A stretch of DNA of 31,054 nucleotides from Isotricha intestinalis. Taxonomy: Eukaryota > Ciliophora > Litostomatea > Vestibuliferida > Isotrichidae. The DNA is taken from positions 1-31,054 of the forward strand of contig JAJJLU010003791.1 of the NCBI GenBank assembly GCA_023807065.1, in the 5' to 3' direction. Positions 28,312 to 31,054 of this stretch are shown one piece after another. The notes beneath the pieces are model-generated. The model made no database searches, had not been told where the DNA came from, and saw only the letters and a list, made by a program, of their open reading frames with translations. The position numbers and the translations under genes are program-made. The stretch's first letter is position 1. Each line of letters begins with the position of its first letter.

Positions 28312-28867
28312 CATTATTATTATTTTCTTCATCATTTTCTAAAGAAATAAGATTTAAATCATTTTCATTGATTTTCATTAATTTAGAAGAAGAATAGATA
28401 ATTTCATTAAGTAAATTTATCATATTCTTATAATTTACTCCTTTTATTAAAAATTCTTTAAATTGTTTCACTTTTTTACCTTTACTTAACTTTTTAAATA
28501 AATTAAAATAATAATTATAAATATTATCATCGACTTGACCACAATATCCAATATATTTAGAAGGAACAACTAAATACTTTAAAAGAAGTTTTTTATTTGT
28601 TTTGATAATATGTTCAATGAAAAAAAATAAATCATCTTCATCATAATTAAAAACAACAGGTTTAACTTTTTTTATTTTTTGATATATTTCATTAATTTGA
28701 GAATTCCTTCTATCCTTATATTCATTATTTAATTTTTTACATTGATAAAAAACTTCTTTTGGTAATTCAGTTGATTCTCCTAAAAATTGATTCATTAATT
28801 GGAAAGTTATACTATAAACTTTAATTCCATTTTTATTAATTTGAATTGTTTCTTCATTTGGATTCAT
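27935..28867 (-). CDS. Protein of unknown function with a poly-asparagine tract
   Basis: The 310-residue protein has a folded-looking N-terminal part (1-175; ITFQLMNQFLGESTELP, VVFNYDEDDLFFFIEHI and YLVVPSKYIGYCGQVDD), then about 80 residues of nearly pure Asn with a few Asp, and a basic helical C-terminus (KPNESRKKKISMIQKAKRL, then NYLTKNIYGLKKEKF). I do not recognise the family. The asparagine run is not needed for the fold and resembles those of Dictyostelium and Plasmodium proteins. It stops at TAA. The frames on the other strand that read as poly-leucine or poly-isoleucine are shadows of the tract. Confidence 0.72.
28085..28325. repeat. (ATT)n microsatellite encoding poly-asparagine
   Basis: About 240 bases of ATT units on the plus strand are AAT codons on the coding strand. 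Interruptions are six GTT (AAC, still Asn) and three ATC (GAT, Asp); no interruption gives a stop or a frameshift. The tract lies inside the 27935-28867 gene. Confidence 0.95.
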
Positions 28868-28934
28868 TTTTATATTTTATTAAAATATTCTTATTCATTA
28901 TTAAAATATAAAAAAGTAATTTTTATATAAATAT

Positions 28935-29045
28935 AATTTTATTCAGAAATTAAGAAAGGAATTCATCGAAGTATCTTGCTTCCTAGAGGGTTCAATTCTA
29001 GGAACAAAAGATCAACTTATTACTTGGAATTCATCATATCAATTA
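28935..29045 (-). ncRNA. Candidate structured small RNA, possibly C/D-box snoRNA (weak)
   Basis: A GC-richer island stands out from surroundings that are nearly pure A/T. On the minus strand a perfect C-box match ATGATGA (29037-29031) lies near the 5' end and a D-box match CTGA (28946-28943) near the 3' end; short A/T flanks could pair. Inside is a hairpin of 8 bp (28980-28987 with 28997-29004), 9-base loop, extended by 5 bp (ATCTT/AAGAT) after a small internal loop. The 10-base sequence GGAATTCATC occurs at both 28958-28967 and 29026-29035. A long internal hairpin is unusual for a simple guide snoRNA, and the strand is not certain. No match to U1-U6, 5S or tRNA was recognised. Confidence 0.3.
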
Positions 29046-29198
29046 AAAATAAAAAAAAACTAAAATAAAAATTAAATAATAATGTAAAAAAATTTATGGT
29101 TAAAAAAAAAATAAAATAAAAATAAAAAACACAAAAAAAAAAACACATTATTGAAAAAATATAAAAATTTAAATCTTAAATAATTTATTTTTTGATTG

Positions 29199-29830
29199 TT
29201 AAAATATAATTTCTACAATATCAACATATTTTATCTTCCTATAATCAGAAATTCATCAATAATATCATCAATAGAACATTTTCATCATGACAATTAAACC
29301 ATATCACTTTTTTTAATGCCAAAAGTGACTTTGTGTAATTTATATTCTTATTTCTAAACTAGTAGTTTGAATTATGTTTTATGAGCTAAAGTTTCTTATT
29401 CAGGATAAGTTTTACATCAATTAAAATAGATGATTTTTGAGGTTCTCCTCCTTTTTACTCTTTTTACCTATTTTTTTCTTTTAAATTCTCTTTATCTTCT
29501 TGTGTTTCTTCTACTAAATAATCTAAATCATCTTCTTCTTTCTTCTCTTTTTCATCTTTTCCTCCTTTTTCTTTCTTCTTCAATCATTTTACTTCTTCTT
29601 TTTCAAATAAAACAATTAATGAATTCCATGTTAATATGTTTGGATTTTTTTCTATATCTAATGAATTATGCTAATTTGAATCTTTCAAGTTATCCGTTTC
29701 TTCTTCTAAGATTTCCTCCTCTTTAAAATAAGTTGTCTTTTCATTTCTCCTCTAATGCTGTTAAAGTTTCTTCTTTTTTTCAGATATTTTATACTTTTTT
29801 AAATTATTTTTATTACTTTGGAAGATATAA
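29199..29830 (-). pseudogene. Decayed elongation factor 1B (EF1-beta/delta type) pseudogene
   Basis: On the minus strand, fragments of the guanine-nucleotide exchange subunit of EF1 appear in order but in three frames. The acidic linker EEDDLDYLVEETQED (about 29543-29500) is followed by EPQKSSILIDVK (29445-29410), the KSSILLDVKP hallmark of the EF1B exchange domain. VTFGIKK comes next (about 29331-29311), then KCSIDDIIDEF (29281-29249), and VDIVEIIF before a TAA at 29199-29201, like the VQSVDIVAF end of the family. In one frame there are TAG (29671), TGA (29584) and two TAA (29464, 29455); at least two frameshifts occur further on. The far 5' end is blurred. An intact copy should lie elsewhere in the genome. 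Confidence 0.78.
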
Positions 29831-30022
29831 TTTTTTGAGGAAAATAATTATTTAATTATTTGGCTTTTATTTTTTATAAGTTGGGATATGAATAAAGTTT
29901 ATTAAATATATTCAAAATTTAAAAATTTTTAATTTTAAAGAAAATATTGTATTTTAACCATTTAAAAACAATATTTGTAATGAAAGAATAAATAATTAAA
30001 AAAAATCCAAAAAATATAAAAA

Positions 30023-31054
30023 ATGGGTCTTGGTCCATCAAAAGAGAAAATAAAGAAAATATTAGAGAAATCATGTAATGAGAATAAGAATTTATCAGAG
30101 CAGACAAAATTGAAGATAGAATATTGTAAATCATTATCAGTGAGTGAGACAGCAATGAACGGAGATTCTTCATTTTCATCTCAGAATGATTCAATGGATT
30201 CAGATTCATCTCGTTCATTAGGGGAGACATCATCATATATAGATGTAACAAATGTAGAAGGACAAAATATAACATCAAGATCAAGTGCAGTTTCTAGAAG
30301 CAAAGAATTCCCTTATATTGGAGTTGGTACTTTAACTGTTAAATTTTCTCAAAGTAATAATGAATCTTGTAAAACTTGTTTTATTATTGATTCTAATGTT
30401 ATTGTTACTTTAGAAAGTAATGTTAAAAAAATCGAAAAAGGAAATGCTAATCATATTATTACTTCTTTTAATGATAAAGTTATTAAAGAATCTAATATTT
30501 ATTTATTTGAAAGAGATTATGAAAAAATATGTAAACAAAAATTAAACCCTAATTATTCTGGATTTAAAAATTTAGCTGTTTTATTATATGAAGATAATGT
30601 TTCTGATGAATGGGTTGGAATTGAAGGATTAAGAGAAGAAGAAATAAGTAATAAAGATTTATATTTAATGTGTTCTCTTGGAATAAAAAATACTAAAAAT
30701 AAAGATAATGATGATGAACAAAAAAATAATTTAGTTATATGTGATATACATGAAATGAATGTTCAAATTAGTACTTCTTTTCAAAAAATAGAAAAAGAAG
30801 ATGATGAAGATAAATTAAAAGAAAAACAATTATTAAAACAATGTAAAGGAGGTCCTGTTTATTATAAAGATTATAATGGAGGGGCTTATGTAATTGGAAT
30901 ATTAAATAAAGATTATAAAATCTATTCTTTTACTAAAGAAAATATGATTTTCTTAGTTAATATGGTTAATAAAGGTAAATTATTAAGAAAAAAAATACTA
31001 AAGGAATAGATGAAGAACATATAGTTAAATTAGATTTATCTAGAAATGATTTTG
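30023..31054 (+). CDS. Trypsin-like (V8-type) domain without catalytic residues, fused to leucine-rich repeats (3' partial)
   Basis: Exon 1 is 30023-30974 (317 codons plus one base). A 35-nt intron follows, and exon 2 starts at 31010 and runs off the window. The N-terminus MGLGPSKEK is a good myristoylation signal (Gly2, Ser6, Lys7), followed by a Ser-rich segment to about residue 90. Residues about 95-315 resemble a chymotrypsin-fold domain (IGVGTLTVKF, CFIIDSNVIVTLESNV, NLAVLLYED, QCKGGPVYYKDYNGGAYVIG). The His after VLTAxH is missing (TLES), the Asp of DLAV is Asn, and the nucleophile in GxSGGP is Lys (CKGGP). After the splice the protein reads EEHIVKLDLSRNDF, an LRR. It is probably a membrane-tethered pseudoprotease or recognition protein. 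Confidence 0.72.
30975..31009 (+). other. Intron in the trypsin-like/LRR gene (35 nt)
   Basis: It begins GTAAAT and ends GAATAG, with TACTAA (a branch-point-like sequence) about 13 bases before the end. Reading through gives a TAG at 31007-31009. Splicing forms GAT and continues into DEEHIVKLDLSRNDF, a clear LRR start, which supports the junction. Confidence 0.8.

Larger units (their letters stand above)
28868..30022. other. 1.15-kb region without an intact gene
   Basis: This gap between the poly-Asn gene and the trypsin-like/LRR gene holds the candidate small RNA (28935-29045) and the EF1B pseudogene (29199-29830). The last 190 bases are plain A/T and probably contain the promoter of the downstream gene. 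I see no tRNA. Confidence 0.7.

Noticed and set aside
28071..28397. Plus-strand poly-Leu frame and a minus-strand poly-Ile frame
   Set aside because: Both are other readings of the (ATT)n microsatellite; the poly-Asn frame has folded flanks and is the real gene.
28980..29005. Possible tRNA, because GGTTCAATTCT looks like a T-loop/B box
   Set aside because: The T-stem does not pair in the tRNA register, and no acceptor, D or anticodon arms can be formed.
28947..29064. A plus-strand exon-like frame after a GTAATT...CAG stretch (28916-28946)
   Set aside because: No upstream exon or start codon is visible and the peptide is not recognisable. The hairpin and box motifs explain the island better, but the exon idea is not fully excluded.
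29430..29726. Plus-strand Leu-rich frame of 98 codons
   Set aside because: It is the complement of the acidic part of the EF1B pseudogene, which has recognisable homology on the minus strand.
29919..30284. Minus-strand hydrophobic frame of 121 codons
   Set aside because: It overlaps the start of the trypsin-like/LRR gene antisense and has only repetitive Leu/Ser/Met content from the complement of Ser/Asp codons.

Overview
The window is protein-dense, extremely AT-rich nuclear DNA from a microbial eukaryote. Four introns can be read directly from frame continuity. They are 23, 30, 35 and 36 nt long, all start GTAA and all end in AG. Of 19 readable gene ends, 17 use TAA, two use TAG and none uses TGA, and TAA/TAG are not read through, so a standard-like code is in use. 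Very small introns, short intergenic gaps and the gene content (a CNBD potassium channel, a Tmc-like polytopic protein, a calpain, a DHHC enzyme, asparagine and lysine/glutamate runs) suggest a ciliate. An intestinal or rumen litostome that keeps the standard code is my best guess. The organism assignment is inference; no telomere, rRNA or tRNA is visible.

Layout: 1-500 holds the 3' tail of a coiled-coil gene and a small lysine/glutamate-rich gene. 623-2848 is a calpain with its Cys-His-Asn triad. 2910-7136 holds an EF-hand-like protein, a three-exon gene joining ankyrin repeats, a coiled coil and a TRF4/PAPD5-type nucleotidyltransferase, a bacterial-type NIF3/YqfO-like small protein on the plus strand, and a two-exon protein with four LGND-type repeats. 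From 7136 down to 6606 and from 27437 down to 7197 all eleven genes are on the minus strand: the LGND-repeat protein, an N-terminal-only TFIIIC tau95-like protein, an unknown Cys-rich protein, a degenerate Ras-like GTPase, a PAS/Tmc-like membrane protein, an LRR protein, a DHHC palmitoyltransferase, a CNBD protein, a double B-box protein, a CNBD potassium channel and a very divergent AOS1/SAE1-like protein. 27595-28867 has a small basic protein and a poly-asparagine protein. 28868-30022 has no intact gene. It holds a GC-richer structured element that may be a small RNA, and a decayed elongation factor 1B (EF1-beta/delta) copy. The window ends inside a plus-strand gene that fuses a trypsin-like domain lacking its catalytic residues to leucine-rich repeats.

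There is no operon-like pathway. Several neighbours fit membrane and ciliary signalling (channel, CNBD protein, Tmc-like protein, DHHC enzyme, EF-hand protein, calpain), and others fit RNA and transcription work (TRF4-like enzyme, TFIIIC fragment). The most notable items are the Ank/coiled-coil/TRF4 fusion, the pseudoprotease-LRR protein, the EF1B pseudogene, the candidate structured RNA, and the stand-alone tau95 N-terminal module.
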